19,021 nt of DNA from Methanocorpusculum sp. MCE (GTDB lineage Archaea; Halobacteriota; Methanomicrobia; Methanomicrobiales; Methanocorpusculaceae), in contig NIZU01000095.1 of the NCBI GenBank assembly GCA_003315675.1, positions 1-19,021 on the forward strand, read 5' to 3'. Positions 1-7,363 of this stretch are shown one piece after another. Made by a program: the position numbers and the translations under genes. Every line of letters starts with the position of its first letter. Positions within the stretch are counted from its first letter, which is position 1. The notes under the pieces are model-generated. The model saw nothing but the letters and a program-made list of their open reading frames with translations, did not search any database and was not told the DNA's origin.

Positions 1-2
1 GT

Positions 3-404
3 GAGGGGAGGGGATTATACAGCACGACTCCGGAACATATGCCTCCTGATCACCAAAAATATCTGACGTGGAATGGTGATCGTTTCAGAAAATGGGGCCG
101 ACATATTGGAGAGAATACATGTAATGGTGTTGATTTCTTTCTTACCAATCCAAAGATTGAACAGCAGGGATACAAAGCCTGTATGGCTTTGCTGAAGCTT
201 TCTGATAAGTATTCCCAGAAAAAACTTGAGGAGGCGTGTAAACGTGTTCTATCTTACACCGGAAAACCAAGTCTGAAAGGCGTGCAGGCTGTTTTGAAAA
301 GCGGGATAATAGGGTTGAAATCAGTTGATATGCCGGATAAACCGGTTACGTCGAAGTATGGGATTACGCGCGGTCCGCATTATTATCAGAGGAATGATGA
401 CTGA
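3..404 (+). CDS. istA: IS21-family transposase IstA, C-terminal fragment (cut by window edge)
   Basis: The reading frame is already open at the window edge (residues read E-G-R-G-L-Y-S-T-T-P-E-H before the first Met at 39), so this is the C-terminal end of a longer protein and not a small gene starting at 39. The segment matches the tail of IS21 transposases as I know it: a TPEHMPPDH-type stretch, then a helical region (residues about 50-110) of the QGYKACMALLKLSDKY kind, following the DDE catalytic domain, which is outside the window. IstA cuts the element's ends and joins them to target DNA, working with IstB. The stop at 402-404 overlaps the istB start by one base. Identification is firm because of istB immediately downstream. 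Confidence 0.85.
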   Translation, partial: EGRGLYSTTPEHMPPDHQKYLTWNGDRFRKWGRHIGENTCNGVDFFLTNPKIEQQGYKACMALLKLSDKYSQKKLEEACKRVLSYTGKPSLKGVQAVLKSGIIGLKSVDMPDKPVTSKYGITRGPHYYQRNDD

Positions 405-1144
405 TGCTTACTGAAGAGACCATAACCAAACTCAATGAACTCCGATTGTATCAGATGGCAGAAGTATTTCGTAAATTCCAGGTGGATGCAAATTCTTCGG
501 CACTTTCCTTTGAAGAACGTCTCGGAATTATGGTTGATCAGGAGTGGTCAGTTCGCAAGAGTAAGAAATTGTCACGCCTCTGTAAGTCGGCTGGCTATGT
601 TTTTCCCCATGCATGTATCGAAGATATCAGGTATGATTCCACGCGCCGTCTGGATAAGACGATGATTGCAAAGTTGTCAGCATGTACGTTTATCCAAAAG
701 GCAGATAATGTAATCATTCTCGGGGCTACAGGAACAGGGAAGAGTTATCTGAGTTGTGCGATCGGGATAGCTGCCAATCGTAATTTTTATACGGTGAAAT
801 ACATAAGACTTCCTGACCTGTTTTCTGATCTGGCAGTTGCCAGAGCCGAAGGGACGTATAAGCAGGTTATTCGTGAGTTTCAGAGTGTAAGACTTTTGAT
901 TTTGGATGAGTGGCTGCTCTTTCCTTTAACAGCAACGGAAGCACGGGATGTGCTGGAGATTGTTGAGGCGAGATATGATCGAGGGTCAACTGTTTTCTGT
1001 TCACAGTTTCAGGTCGAGGGGTGGTATGAAAAAATTGGGGAGGCGACATTTGCCGATGCAATTTGTGATAGGGTCGTTCATAATGCTTATACGATTGTTC
1101 TTGAGGGGGAGTCTATGAGAAAGATTCTGGGAGTAAAGAAGTAA
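404..1144 (+). CDS. istB: IS21-family ATP-binding helper protein IstB
   Basis: This 246-residue protein has the usual IstB length and layout. An N-terminal helical domain (about 1-95) is followed by an AAA+ ATPase core: Walker A GATGTGKS at 107-114, Walker B LLILDE around 164-169, a sensor-like stretch CSQFQVEGWYEKIG at 199-212, and the family's C-terminal ADAICDRVVHNAY...GESMRK block at 217-240. Family knowledge: IstB assembles on DNA, selects the target and stimulates IstA-mediated transposition. No frameshift or stop is seen, so it looks functional. The canonical residues after Walker B differ slightly (DEWLLFPL), a minor variation. It is co-transcribed with istA, with which it shares one base. 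Confidence 0.93.
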   Translation: MLTEETITKLNELRLYQMAEVFRKFQVDANSSALSFEERLGIMVDQEWSVRKSKKLSRLCKSAGYVFPHACIEDIRYDSTRRLDKTMIAKLSACTFIQKADNVIILGATGTGKSYLSCAIGIAANRNFYTVKYIRLPDLFSDLAVARAEGTYKQVIREFQSVRLLILDEWLLFPLTATEARDVLEIVEARYDRGSTVFCSQFQVEGWYEKIGEATFADAICDRVVHNAYTIVLEGESMRKILGVKK

Positions 1145-1192
1145 TACGTGGAATTATTCCCACGTTCTATTTTTCATACGGATATGGGGGTA

Positions 1193-1270
1193 TGTCATGT
1201 GCGGAATTCTTGTATCATTTCAGCGGACTTGTTGTGTCATGGTGAGCGGAATGGGTGTGTCATATGGGAC
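1193..1270 (+). repeat. repeated TGTCAT...GCGGAAT motifs at the IS end
   Basis: Three direct copies of TGTCAT begin at 1193, 1235 and 1258; the first two continue into a GCGGAAT block (1201-1207 and 1246-1252). A degenerate version (TGTATCATTTCAGCGGA) begins at 1211. IS21 elements often carry several repeats at each end that serve as transposase binding sites, and the placement right after istB fits. The left end is not available for comparison, so the exact terminus is unproven. Confidence 0.5.
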
Positions 1271-1330
1271 GTAATATTCAATTTGCGAAAAATGAAGAAT
1301 ATTTTGTTGGCGGGGTGAGCCGAGAGGCTC

Positions 1331-1381
1331 GCCCTTAGCTGAGCAAACAGAATGTTTGCGATCAATGCTTTGCCTTGCGAG
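1331..1381 (+). repeat. inverted scaffold repeat, left arm
   Basis: The stretch reads CTTAGCTGAG, then a perfect 7-bp hairpin (1343-1359), then GCTTTGCCTTGCGAG (1367-1381). The same scaffold appears on the opposite strand at 1722-1781 with a different hairpin in the middle. The outer 15 bases are identical between arms. This could be a small non-autonomous element or a pair of modular hairpin repeats. Confidence 0.65.
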
Positions 1382-1413
1382 TGGATGGGAACGATCCCGA
1401 CATCTCTGATCTA

Positions 1414-1502
1414 ATTCGCGGTTGGTTTTTTCTCAGGTTTCTACACCCAACAAACTCCTTCTCGAATTGGAGCCACACCAACACCGCGTAAGTCCTATTA
1501 AA
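1414..1502 (+). repeat. 89-bp dispersed repeat, copy A
   Basis: This is one of three copies in the window (others at 8066-8154, minus, and 14333-14418, plus). Shared blocks in order are ATTCGCGGTT, CAGGTTTCYACACCC, YTTCYCGAATTG and ACCGCGTAASTCCTATT. The outer blocks contain an inverted pair CGCGGT (1417-1422) / ACCGCG (1483-1488). There is no coding potential. All three copies lie between genes. Confidence 0.8.
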
Positions 1503-1721
1503 AAAAGATCTCTCCACCGCGGGCCGCTCCGCGCCTGAGTCGCGGCCCCGCCCCCCGGATCAAAAAAGAATAACTTCCATTCTTCCGCCCCTCCCCCCCT
1601 TTTCGCGGCATTTCGTGTGGTGAATACGCTCATCAAAAAAGAATCCAATACACCAAATCTAAAAGCATACCAAAACACGAAAAAGAAAAAGATCGGCCAT
1701 TTCACCCTCAGTAGAGGTGTG

Positions 1722-1781
1722 CTCGCAAGGCAAAGCCTTTCTCGGCTAAGGGACCTAAAGGTCCCTGCCTCAGCTAAGATC
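1722..1781 (-). repeat. inverted scaffold repeat, right arm
   Basis: Read on the minus strand this is CTTAGCTGAG, a hairpin (1750-1765, GGGACC TAAA GGTCCC), TTAGCCGAGAAAG and GCTTTGCCTTGCGAG. It mirrors 1331-1381 with a different hairpin inside. A third, weaker relative (CCTTAGCGGAGG) follows at about 1803-1815 on the minus strand, just after the stop of the PKD gene. Confidence 0.65.
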
Positions 1782-1824
1782 GCCGTTTGCGTCGTCGATC
1801 CGCCTCCGCTAAGGTCGGTCGCCT

Positions 1825-3579
1825 TCAGCTCTCGTTTACCGTCATCACATAATTGACCGGATCGAATATACTGTAGAAGAGATGCATGAACTCTTTGATG
1901 ATGTCAAACGGATGAGGGATTATACTAAGATTTCCCGCTTCGCCGGATGTTGTTCCCAGAGAGGTCAGGTTCGCCGCCATGGTCGGCGTTGCCGAAACAG
2001 GCGCCTTCACAATGATTGTTCGATAGGTAGAGTCCGATTCCGCCCCGTCACTGATGGTCAGAATCACTTTGTATGACCCGGGAGATGTGATGGTGTGAGT
2101 TGGATTTGCCACATTATCGCTTGTACCGTCACCAAAATTCCATATTCTGGAGGTGATCGTACCAACCGAGGTGTCGGTGAACCTTACCGTGAGAGGTGCG
2201 GTTCCCGAAAGAGCTGATACCTGGAACCCGGCAACCAGTCCTACTTTTTTCACCGTGATCACGACTGTTTTGTACACCGTTCCGTTGGCATTGGTGGCCG
2301 TAAGATTTGCCGTGTAGGTCCCCGCGGTCGTATAGGTGTGGTTCAACGTTCCGCTCGAGGAGAGGGTTGCAGTGGAACTATCACCGTACGTCCACGACTT
2401 TGAGGTGGCATTGGCTACCGTATAGGTGAATTTAACTGACAGCGGCAATGTTCCGGAGGTAACATTTGCGGAAAGCGTGATAGTTGGAAGTATTTGTGAT
2501 TCGGTTTTTGGGAAGGTGTATGTGATGGTTATTTGTGTGTCAGAATTCCTCGTGACATTGGTAGTTGAGGTTGTTGCTCCATTCAAAGAAACAGAGGGCG
2601 TGGATGTATTGAACGCATAACGGGAGTCAGTGATCTGAGCAACGATCGTTGCTTTGTACGTCGTATCTGCCGCGAATGTCGAAGATGCGGTAGGAGTCCA
2701 ACTAACAGAAACACTGTTTATCCCGGTAGTAGACGATTCAGCAGACGTAACCGGTGTTGCCCCATAAACTGGAGCAGTAACTCCGGTAATGTTAACGGAC
2801 GATATGGGTGTTGGTGGTTGGGTAGACGTTGCAGAATATATACACGTTACTACTGACCTGGTATCTTTAGAACTGAGAATATGAGAATCAACGGTCGCAT
2901 TTTCTACGGCATAAGTTGTGGACGAATTGAAAGTGTAACTATCAGTTGTAGATAGGGTAATGTTTGCTATATATGTCGTTCCATATCCAAAATTGCTGCC
3001 GATAAATTCAGTTCCATTAGAATATGCCCAAGATACTGCTGTTAATACTGCTTTTCCGGTCGGATCGCTGATAAGAGATGCAGTTGTAACAGGAGTTCCC
3101 CCGGCAATCGGTGCAGGAATACCTGCAACGCTTACTGAAGAGACGTTTGTTGATGCAACGGGTTCAGCAGTAGTTTTGGGATAGGTAATGGTTATTGTTG
3201 CTGTTTTATTATTTGTTGTGTCTACGGAAATTGTTGGTGTGCCAATATCAGCAAAAATAGTGGTCCCTGAAAAGTTGTAATCTCCTGAGACAGAAACGGT
3301 AAATCGGGCCTTGTATTCAGTGCTATATTCAAAATACCCATTCACCGGAGTATCACTCCCTGTTATCCATGAGCAATCTGATACCGTAACTGAAGAACAC
3401 TCACTTGGATCAATCGTAATGGAAGGAGTGAAGATAGATACATCAGAGGTAGCAAAAGGTTGTGTTATTCCCGAAATCGTTAGAGAATTAATCAGTGTAT
3501 CATCCGCGCTCACCGCCCCCACGCATCCCATCACCAGGAATACCGCGAGAAGCACCAGTATCAATCGTTTCAGTATCAT
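1825..3579 (-). CDS. secreted surface protein with two PKD domains
   Basis: The start is set at 3579 because a strong AGGAGGT site (3584-3590) sits five bases upstream; the frame stays open further upstream but overlaps the preceding gene. The product is 584 residues. Residues 1-25 are a signal peptide (Lys/Arg start, hydrophobic core, GAVSA cleavage site). About 29-360 hold three related Thr/Ser-rich units of about 110 residues, each with a G-[IV]-x-x-P...PVT motif and a Y-x-FN strand. PKD domains lie at about 365-445 and 449-525, the second with the typical WNFGDGTS. Many N-x-S/T sites suggest glycosylation. The C-terminus (about 550-584) is amphipathic and carries no obvious membrane anchor, LPXTG-like or PGF signal, so the mode of attachment is unclear. 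It is likely an envelope or adhesion protein, co-expressed with the upstream membrane protein. Confidence 0.88.
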   Translation of the reverse strand: MILKRLILVLLAVFLVMGCVGAVSADDTLINSLTISGITQPFATSDVSIFTPSITIDPSECSSVTVSDCSWITGSDTPVNGYFEYSTEYKARFTVSVSGDYNFSGTTIFADIGTPTISVDTTNNKTATITITYPKTTAEPVASTNVSSVSVAGIPAPIAGGTPVTTASLISDPTGKAVLTAVSWAYSNGTEFIGSNFGYGTTYIANITLSTTDSYTFNSSTTYAVENATVDSHILSSKDTRSVVTCIYSATSTQPPTPISSVNITGVTAPVYGATPVTSAESSTTGINSVSVSWTPTASSTFAADTTYKATIVAQITDSRYAFNTSTPSVSLNGATTSTTNVTRNSDTQITITYTFPKTESQILPTITLSANVTSGTLPLSVKFTYTVANATSKSWTYGDSSTATLSSSGTLNHTYTTAGTYTANLTATNANGTVYKTVVITVKKVGLVAGFQVSALSGTAPLTVRFTDTSVGTITSRIWNFGDGTSDNVANPTHTITSPGSYKVILTISDGAESDSTYRTIIVKAPVSATPTMAANLTSLGTTSGEAGNLSIIPHPFDIIKEFMHLFYSIFDPVNYVMTVNES

Positions 3580-3590
3580 TTTTACCTCCT

Positions 3591-5507
3591 CTAAATCGAT
3601 CCAACCGCAAACATCAGCACATACACGATGATCATACCGAGAAATGCCGAGACAGCGGCCTGACCGGCCCGCATATTCTGACCGGCGGTTAGACCTTTCC
3701 ACGTCACCGCGGCAGACCAGATACTTGCCGCAAACTGACCAAGAATCGGGACCCAGCCGATCACCGCATATGAAAGCGTACTCCGCATAACGATCGCCGT
3801 AATCTCCGAAAACCGCACCTCCGGCTCACAGACCCGTGCCGTGATACTGGTAGCCAGTGCCTGAATCATCACGGCGATCACCCAGATCACATACAGCACC
3901 AGAATGAAATGGACCAGCAGCATCAGATCGGTCTGCAGAGCGGAAAAGATCGGATAGTCCGTAACGGAGATCCGCAAAACGACCGGAACCACATACGTGA
4001 TCATCAAAACCGTAAGAACCGCCCATAATGCTCCGGACAACAAAAACATCCCGAGAGCATCCCGTGGTCTTTCGCGCATATAATAGGAATACGCATCCGA
4101 CGGCCTGGTTAGAAACCCGATCACGCCGCCGTTATACGGCATTTTTTCAGGCTTCTCCCGCCGGTCCCGTTTCGCAGGTTTGTCGGCTTTTGCTCGTTTC
4201 TCCCGGCGTGCAGGAGTCCGTGACGACTCCGCGGACACCAAACCCGGATGCAGCAGAGATCCGCACAAAGCGCACACCTCGTCATCCACATGGTTTCGCG
4301 CTCCGCACGCAGGACAGTACATATCCTGTGGATTTCTCTGGGACGGCGGACTTACCGTCGTCACGGTGTACTGCGCCGACTCCGGCGCATACACCGACTG
4401 ATCCTCCTCGGGGATAATCTCGGAAAGTTTCTGGATCCACAGTTCGCGGTCCGGCATGCCGGAAAACAGCAGATGCATCTCCTTCTCTCCCTCTCTTCCC
4501 GCGATCTGCAGGACGATACCCGGTTCGCCTACCTCGCCTGCGAGACGGATCGCCCGGGCAAGCGTGTTCAGGGCGAACTCGCCGAGAATTGAGGATTTCC
4601 CCTCGATCACCAGCCGCGTGTTCGTCAGATGCAGCGTAACGTAATTCCGCTTGATCCGGACTCCTCCTGTCGACAGAGCAACCCGCTCGCCGGCATCCGG
4701 TGAAAATATTCCGGTACAGGTCACAACCGTTGGTTCGGGTACGGCCGATATCAGCGTCTGCCTGACCGGCAGCTTCGCTTTCAGCTCCTGCATCCAGGCG
4801 GCTCGGGCAGACTCTGTTGGAAACGACAGGACCATCTGTTTCGCGCCGGTCTGTGATCCGACGGAAAGCGCGATCGCCGGTTCTCCAGCCTCGGTCTCGA
4901 ACGCCGCGGCATCCATCAGCTCCGCAATTGCAAACTCACGCCCGATCTTGCCGGCCGTATTCTCCAGGATCAGCCGGATATTCGTCAGATATATGGTATA
5001 AAATGCCCGCTTCACTCGGACGCCCGCCGTTTCGATTACAACAGATTCGCCGGAAACAAAATCCGGCCGGATACTGCTTGACGGAATTTCGGGTTCGGGG
5101 ACGATAGGTTTACTCTCCTGAGTCTGCCGACGCGGAACTGCAGCACTCTGCGGCCCTGCGCCCTCGCTTTTCCCCTCGGCAAACGGTTTTTCGCCGCCGA
5201 CCCGTGCAATCTGATCCACCCAGGCTACCTGTTCTACTGCCTTGAATTTAGGATCTACCGGGAATCCCCAGATCATTTCCTTTTGTCCGTCGGGTGTCGA
5301 GACGATAAGTTTGAGACCAGGTTCTCCAGTTTCCAGTTTGCAGGGATGTGCCGAGAGGATGCTGCTTACCTTAAACTCCCTTGGGGACGGGCCTCCTTCG
5401 ATGATCAGCCGCTCACTTGTAAGGGTGGCAAAAAACTGCCGATTTTTTACGAGAATCGGCGATGCGTAATGCTGGACTTCATTTGCGTGCATCTCAACGG
5501 GAGGCAT
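3591..5507 (-). CDS. PH-like x3, zinc-ribbon, Yip1-like membrane protein
   Basis: This 638-residue protein has an unusual architecture. Three repeated PH/GRAM-like modules lie at about 8-100, 148-247 and 270-367; each carries a [YF]-x-T-[LI]-x-[LS]-T-[NS]-x-R-L-[IV]-[LI]-E strand pair and ends in a W-x-x-[EQ] helix. A zinc ribbon follows (Cys 398, 401, 412, 415), then a very basic Lys/Arg linker (430-457), then a Yip1-type membrane domain with about five hydrophobic segments (485-637). The predicted topology places the PH modules in the cytoplasm. The function is unknown; lipid or protein sensing at the membrane is an inference. The ATG at 5507 lies about 12 bases after the predicted transcription start and has no Shine-Dalgarno, so translation is probably leaderless. 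An in-frame ATG at 5492 is an alternative. The stop is 11 bp from the PKD gene start, which indicates an operon. Confidence 0.83.
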   Translation of the reverse strand: MPPVEMHANEVQHYASPILVKNRQFFATLTSERLIIEGGPSPREFKVSSILSAHPCKLETGEPGLKLIVSTPDGQKEMIWGFPVDPKFKAVEQVAWVDQIARVGGEKPFAEGKSEGAGPQSAAVPRRQTQESKPIVPEPEIPSSSIRPDFVSGESVVIETAGVRVKRAFYTIYLTNIRLILENTAGKIGREFAIAELMDAAAFETEAGEPAIALSVGSQTGAKQMVLSFPTESARAAWMQELKAKLPVRQTLISAVPEPTVVTCTGIFSPDAGERVALSTGGVRIKRNYVTLHLTNTRLVIEGKSSILGEFALNTLARAIRLAGEVGEPGIVLQIAGREGEKEMHLLFSGMPDRELWIQKLSEIIPEEDQSVYAPESAQYTVTTVSPPSQRNPQDMYCPACGARNHVDDEVCALCGSLLHPGLVSAESSRTPARREKRAKADKPAKRDRREKPEKMPYNGGVIGFLTRPSDAYSYYMRERPRDALGMFLLSGALWAVLTVLMITYVVPVVLRISVTDYPIFSALQTDLMLLVHFILVLYVIWVIAVMIQALATSITARVCEPEVRFSEITAIVMRSTLSYAVIGWVPILGQFAASIWSAAVTWKGLTAGQNMRAGQAAVSAFLGMIIVYVLMFAVGSI

Positions 5508-5539
5508 AGGCTATGTAAGTTAACTATTTTGTATTTGAA

Positions 5540-5550
5540 CTATTTATACA
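5540..5550 (-). promoter_or_regulatory. TATA box for the PH/Yip1-PKD operon
   Basis: On the minus strand this reads TGTATAAATAG. Its centre is about 38 bases from the ATG at 5507, which places the start of transcription near 5519 and gives a leader of only about a dozen bases. Confidence 0.55.
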
Positions 5551-5570
5551 TGTCAACCCGTTATGCGATG

Positions 5571-5578
5571 ATTTAATA
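5571..5578 (+). promoter_or_regulatory. TATA box for the DUF308 gene
   Basis: ATTTAATA is centred about 28 bases before the ATG at 5603, so the transcript would be leaderless or nearly so. No Shine-Dalgarno precedes the ATG, which agrees. It is back-to-back with the minus-strand TATA box about 30 bp away. Confidence 0.5.
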
Positions 5579-5602
5579 CGTTTGCGGGTGTATTTTCATT
5601 AT

Positions 5603-6151
5603 ATGACTGAAAATTCCTGCCCTATGTGCGGAAGTACCTTCGGGTCGCTTTTAGCAAAAGGCATACTGATGATCATTCTCGGTATTTTGATGATGGTCTT
5701 TACTATGGCATCCCTGTTTGCCAGCGAGATCCTGCTTGCAGTCCTGCTGATCTTCGTGGGTATTACTCTTCTGACCGCAGGAACAACGTTCTTCGGTGAA
5801 GTAAAACGCACCTGGTGGGTCATTCTTCTCGGTATCCTTGTGATGATCTTTGGTATCCTGGCTCTGATCTTCCCGGCTATCATGCTTGTGTACGCGATGT
5901 ATGTTCTCGCCGCAGCTGCATTGATCGGCGGAGTCACCGACCTTGCCCTTGCCCTGATGGGAACCCCAGCTCAGGTCAACCGCGGTCTTCTCGCCGTTTC
6001 CGGTATCCTCGGCATCATTCTCGGTATCCTTTTCCTGATCAATCCGATCATCTCGGCATTCACGATCGTCGAGATCTCGGGTATCTTCTTCTTTGCTTTC
6101 GGTATCGTTGCGATCATCGAAGCATTCATGGCAAAATCCGCTGCCGCCTAA
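5603..6151 (+). CDS. HdeD/DUF308 family membrane protein
   Basis: This 182-residue protein is almost entirely hydrophobic. Six membrane segments can be drawn at about 19-38, 43-61, 72-91, 95-116, 128-148 and 151-174, arranged as repeated Gly/Ile-rich pairs (G-x-L-x-I-x-x-G-I-L), the hallmark of DUF308/HdeD proteins. The N-terminus has a CPMCG pair (Cys 6, 9) resembling half a zinc knuckle, which is not part of the core family. HdeD is linked to acid resistance in enteric bacteria; in archaea the role is unknown. The ATG at 5603 is chosen over an upstream TTG (5582) because it lies at the expected leaderless distance from the TATA box. The gene stands alone, with a divergent neighbour upstream and a terminator downstream. 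Confidence 0.87.
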   Translation: MTENSCPMCGSTFGSLLAKGILMIILGILMMVFTMASLFASEILLAVLLIFVGITLLTAGTTFFGEVKRTWWVILLGILVMIFGILALIFPAIMLVYAMYVLAAAALIGGVTDLALALMGTPAQVNRGLLAVSGILGIILGILFLINPIISAFTIVEISGIFFFAFGIVAIIEAFMAKSAAA

Positions 6152-6153
6152 CC

Positions 6154-6177
6154 GCTGAGAAAACTCAGCTTTTTTTT
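6154..6177 (+). terminator. hairpin plus oligo-T terminator
   Basis: A perfect GCTGAG/CTCAGC stem with an AAAA loop (6154-6169) is followed by eight T residues (6170-6177). It starts two bases after the DUF308 stop codon. Confidence 0.85.
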
Positions 6178-6260
6178 ATTTTATCAACCGTGCCATCTCG
6201 GCGCGGGGATGTCTCTATTTGAAGATACTCTTATCACCCATGTGCGCAAAAGCTAAACAT

Positions 6261-7361
6261 ATGAGGCAGAAACAACCCGGTTCCCAGATCGACCGGATAA
6301 CGATCCGCGGATTTCGGTCGATTCGGTCCTGCGACCTCAAGCTTCGCGACATCAACATCCTGATTGGAGCAAACGGCGCGGGAAAATCGAATTTTCTCGC
6401 GGTATTCTGCATGATGGAACTGATATTTGCCAAACGTCTGCAGAAGTACGTCACCTATAACGGAGGTCCCGACTCGCTCCTCTGGTTCGGCAGACAGGAG
6501 ACCGAGAATATCAGTGTCGGCATATACTTCGGAAACAACGGATACGGTTTCGATCTCAAACCAACCAAAGACAACAGGCTGATGTTCGAGGATGAATGGT
6601 TCTCCTGGAATCTCCTCAACGAGAACTGGTCGCTTGGCTCAGGGCATCTGGAATCGCTGTATGATGCCGGGACAGGGACATTCATCGACAAATACGTGCT
6701 GAAACATGTGCATCAGTGGATCGTCTACCACTTCCACGACACCGGAGACAATGCAAAAGTCAAACAGATCCATGCGATCAATGACAACATGTGTCTCAGA
6801 TCGGATGCGGGCAACCTTGCCGCATACCTCTATCTCATAAAACTGACTGCTCCGAACAATTATCAGAGGATCAGAAAAGTGATCCAGCTCGCGGCTCCCT
6901 TCTTCGAGGACTTCATCCTCAGGCCCAAACCCGAGAATCCAGAAATGATCGAGCTCGAATGGTGTTCGACCCACGGGAACACACCGTTCAAAGCTGCCGA
7001 CCTCTCCGACGGGACGCTCCGTTTCATCTGCCTTGCGACCCTCCTTCTCCAGCCGGTCGAAAACATCCCGGAGACGGTTCTTCTTGAAGAGCCGGAACTT
7101 GGTCTCCACCCCTATACCCTTTCGCTGCTTGCGGCCCTGATCAAATCCGCCGGCATCGTCAAACAGATCATCGTCTCCACCCAGTCGGCTCTCCTCCTCA
7201 GCGAGTTTGAGCCGGAGGACATCATCGTTGTCGACTGGCAAAATGACGCATCCACCTTCCGCAGGCTCGAGGACGATGACGATCTCCAGAACTGGATCGC
7301 ACAGGATTATTCGCTTGGGGAGCTTTGGGAAAAGAACATCTTTGGCGGGAGACCGCAGTAG
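6261..7361 (+). CDS. AAA ATPase of the OLD/RecF-like (AAA_21) class
   Basis: This is a 366-residue ABC/SMC-type ATPase from the chosen start. The N-terminal strand IDRITIRGFRSIRS leads to Walker A GANGAGKSN (about residues 36-44). The signature-like LSDGTLR is at about 248-254, Walker B LLEEPELGLHP at about 274-284, and a switch-like STQSALLL at about 306-313. This order is typical of stand-alone ATPases related to OLD, RecF and COG4637-type proteins. No nuclease domain is fused; the DUF4276 protein two bases downstream probably supplies it. In-frame starts at 6240 (ATG) and 6219 (TTG) are also possible and no Shine-Dalgarno separates them. I infer a role in DNA-end sensing or phage/plasmid defence as part of the pair. 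Confidence 0.85.
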   Translation: MRQKQPGSQIDRITIRGFRSIRSCDLKLRDINILIGANGAGKSNFLAVFCMMELIFAKRLQKYVTYNGGPDSLLWFGRQETENISVGIYFGNNGYGFDLKPTKDNRLMFEDEWFSWNLLNENWSLGSGHLESLYDAGTGTFIDKYVLKHVHQWIVYHFHDTGDNAKVKQIHAINDNMCLRSDAGNLAAYLYLIKLTAPNNYQRIRKVIQLAAPFFEDFILRPKPENPEMIELEWCSTHGNTPFKAADLSDGTLRFICLATLLLQPVENIPETVLLEEPELGLHPYTLSLLAALIKSAGIVKQIIVSTQSALLLSEFEPEDIIVVDWQNDASTFRRLEDDDDLQNWIAQDYSLGELWEKNIFGGRPQ

Positions 7362-7363
7362 GC

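Larger units (their letters stand above)
1..1270 (+). mobile_element. IS21-family insertion sequence, right portion
   Basis: This is the 3' part of an IS21-type element: the end of istA, a full istB, and a non-coding tail with repeated TGTCAT motifs. The istA stop and istB start share one base (TGATG), the coupling usual in the family. The left end and most of istA lie outside the window, so intactness cannot be judged. The right boundary is an estimate placed at the last repeated motif; no target-site duplication can be tested. The coding part is visibly more AT-rich than the methanogen genes further on, which suits a mobile insert. Confidence 0.85.
1271..1824. other. gene-free stretch rich in hairpins and repeats
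   Basis: I see no convincing gene in these 554 bp; the short reading frames are low-complexity. It holds perfect small hairpins at 1317-1330 (GAGCC/GGCTC), 1343-1359 (GCAAACA/TGTTTGC), 1521-1548 (GGGCCGC/GCGGCCC) and 1750-1765 (GGGACC/GGTCCC), an inverted repeat pair (1331-1381 and 1722-1781), one copy of an 89-bp dispersed repeat, and homopolymer-rich C and A tracts around 1549-1600. It lies between an insertion sequence and the 3' end of a surface-protein gene, and looks like an accumulation zone for small repeats. Confidence 0.7.

Noticed and set aside
1433..1856. Short open frames on both strands in the gene-free stretch after the IS element
   Set aside because: Translations are low-complexity and run across hairpins and the dispersed repeat; there are no ribosome sites.
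6639..7241. 200-residue minus-strand frame inside the AAA ATPase gene
   Set aside because: Antisense shadow of a gene with clear Walker motifs.
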